From assembly GCA_030653365.1 (NCBI GenBank), contig JAURZL010000007.1, positions 186,001-250,000 of the forward strand: a DNA stretch of 64,000 nt. Reading direction: 5' to 3'. A program made the position numbers and the translations under genes. The notes below the pieces were generated by a model, which did not search any database, was not told where the DNA came from, and was given only the letters and a program-made list of their open reading frames with translations. Numbering within the stretch: the stretch's first letter is position 1; each line of letters begins with the position of its first letter. The stretch comes from Anaerolineaceae bacterium. GTDB taxonomy: Bacteria; Chloroflexota; Anaerolineae; Anaerolineales; Anaerolineaceae. Positions 63,534 through 64,000 of the stretch are shown one piece after another.

Positions 63534-64000
63534 ATGGATAATTATAAATTACTCGAAGCATGTCAATTTCGTCCGAATCATTTGGAATTTCCGGATTCTT
63601 GGGTTGGTCATATTCCTTTTGCCAATTGGCTAATTAAAACTATAAAACCTGCAATGATTGTAGAATTGGGAACACATTCAGGAAATTCATATCTTACTTT
63701 TTGTCAGGCAGTAAAGGAAGCGAGTTTGCCAACTAGATGTTATGCAGTTGATACTTGGAAGGGTGATGAACATGCTGGTTTCTATGGAGAGGAGGTTTTT
63801 CAAGCTTTATCAATTTATCATAATGAACATTATGCTTCTTTTTCTAGATTGATGCGAATGACATTTGATGAAGCGGTCCATTATTTCTCAGATGGATCAA
63901 TCGAACTATTACATATTGATGGCATGCATACTTACGAAGCTGTTAAACACGATTTCATGACATGGCTACCAAAATTAGCTCCCCATGCTGTGGTTCTATT
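63534..64000 (+). CDS. Class I SAM-dependent methyltransferase, N-terminal part (runs off the window)
   Basis: The 155 visible codons remain open at the window end. After DSWVGHIPFANWLIKTIKP comes the SAM motif IVELGTHSGNSYLTFCQAV, then CYAVDTWKGDEHAGFYGEEVF and LLHIDGMHTYEAVKHDFMTWLPKL, which match the Methyltransf_24 type found at the start of large glycosyltransferase proteins. The ATG has AAAGGA 7 nt upstream. It may methylate the glycan or be fused to further domains beyond the window. The 165-nt spacer before it shows no feature. Confidence 0.85.
   Translation, partial: MDNYKLLEACQFRPNHLEFPDSWVGHIPFANWLIKTIKPAMIVELGTHSGNSYLTFCQAVKEASLPTRCYAVDTWKGDEHAGFYGEEVFQALSIYHNEHYASFSRLMRMTFDEAVHYFSDGSIELLHIDGMHTYEAVKHDFMTWLPKLAPHAVVL

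Noticed and set aside
37287..64000. A hidden selenoprotein (in-frame TGA) to partner the tRNA-Sec
   Set aside because: Every gene checked ends at its family's normal length; no truncated ORF continues past a TGA with homology.
1..64000. CRISPR array, prophage, insertion sequence or toxin-antitoxin pair
   Set aside because: No regularly spaced repeats, transposase, integrase or short toxin-like pair was seen on either strand.

Overview
The window is AT-rich bacterial chromosome with tightly packed, often overlapping operons. I see no phage, insertion sequence or CRISPR array. The gene set fits an anaerobic bacterium: a [NiFe] hydrogenase related to complex I, lysine 2,3-aminomutase, a molybdenum hydroxylase, a ferredoxin, and a CIRCE-controlled hrcA-grpE-dnaK-dnaJ-prmA operon. 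A T-box upstream of valS, an F420/flavin-type oxidoreductase and several dispersed families suggest Chloroflexota (Anaerolineae-like). That placement is inferred from gene content, not proven. A selenocysteine tRNA shows that the host probably makes selenoproteins.

Layout. 1-4.0 kb: end of a membrane protein, a DSD1-type PLP enzyme, a site-2 protease and tRNA-Sec. 4.2-7.6 kb: a GH5 glycosidase, a luciferase-like oxidoreductase and a PAP2 phosphatase. 7.7-11.7 kb: a two-gene molybdenum hydroxylase operon whose leader folds like a compact Moco/Tuco riboswitch and whose ribosome-binding site lies inside that fold. 11.7-20.3 kb: an eleven-gene energy-converting [NiFe]-hydrogenase operon ending in its own maturation protease, behind a perfect CRP-like dyad. 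20.4-29 kb: a beta-hydroxyacid dehydrogenase, a uridine phosphorylase, valS with T-box, a lipoprotein, and kamA with an aldo/keto reductase. 29-35 kb: the heat-shock operon. 35-40.7 kb: nicotinate phosphoribosyltransferase, a phosphoribosyltransferase, a ferredoxin, a GIY-YIG/galactokinase fusion, a prephenate dehydrogenase-like gene and a second S2P. 40.7-44.4 kb: a DUF951 protein, an MGDG-synthase-like glycosyltransferase, tsaE-tsaB-rimI and a family 4 uracil-DNA glycosylase. 44.4-64 kb: a large surface polysaccharide locus (nucleotide-sugar dehydrogenase and epimerase, flippase, polymerase, chain-length regulator, dTDP-rhamnose genes, Wzm/Wzt ABC exporter, and a WbsX/RgpF-type glycosyltransferase).

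The main regulatory and structural observations are these: the P3-less Moco-type leader; five decayed copies of one dispersed palindromic repeat; several genes whose -10 box lies only 6-9 nt before the start codon (leaderless-type mRNAs); a perfect 40-bp palindrome between dnaK and dnaJ; and the GIY-YIG/galactokinase fusion. Start codons were moved from the longest open frame wherever a Shine-Dalgarno sequence or a stop/start overlap argued for it. Residue numbers are hand-counted.
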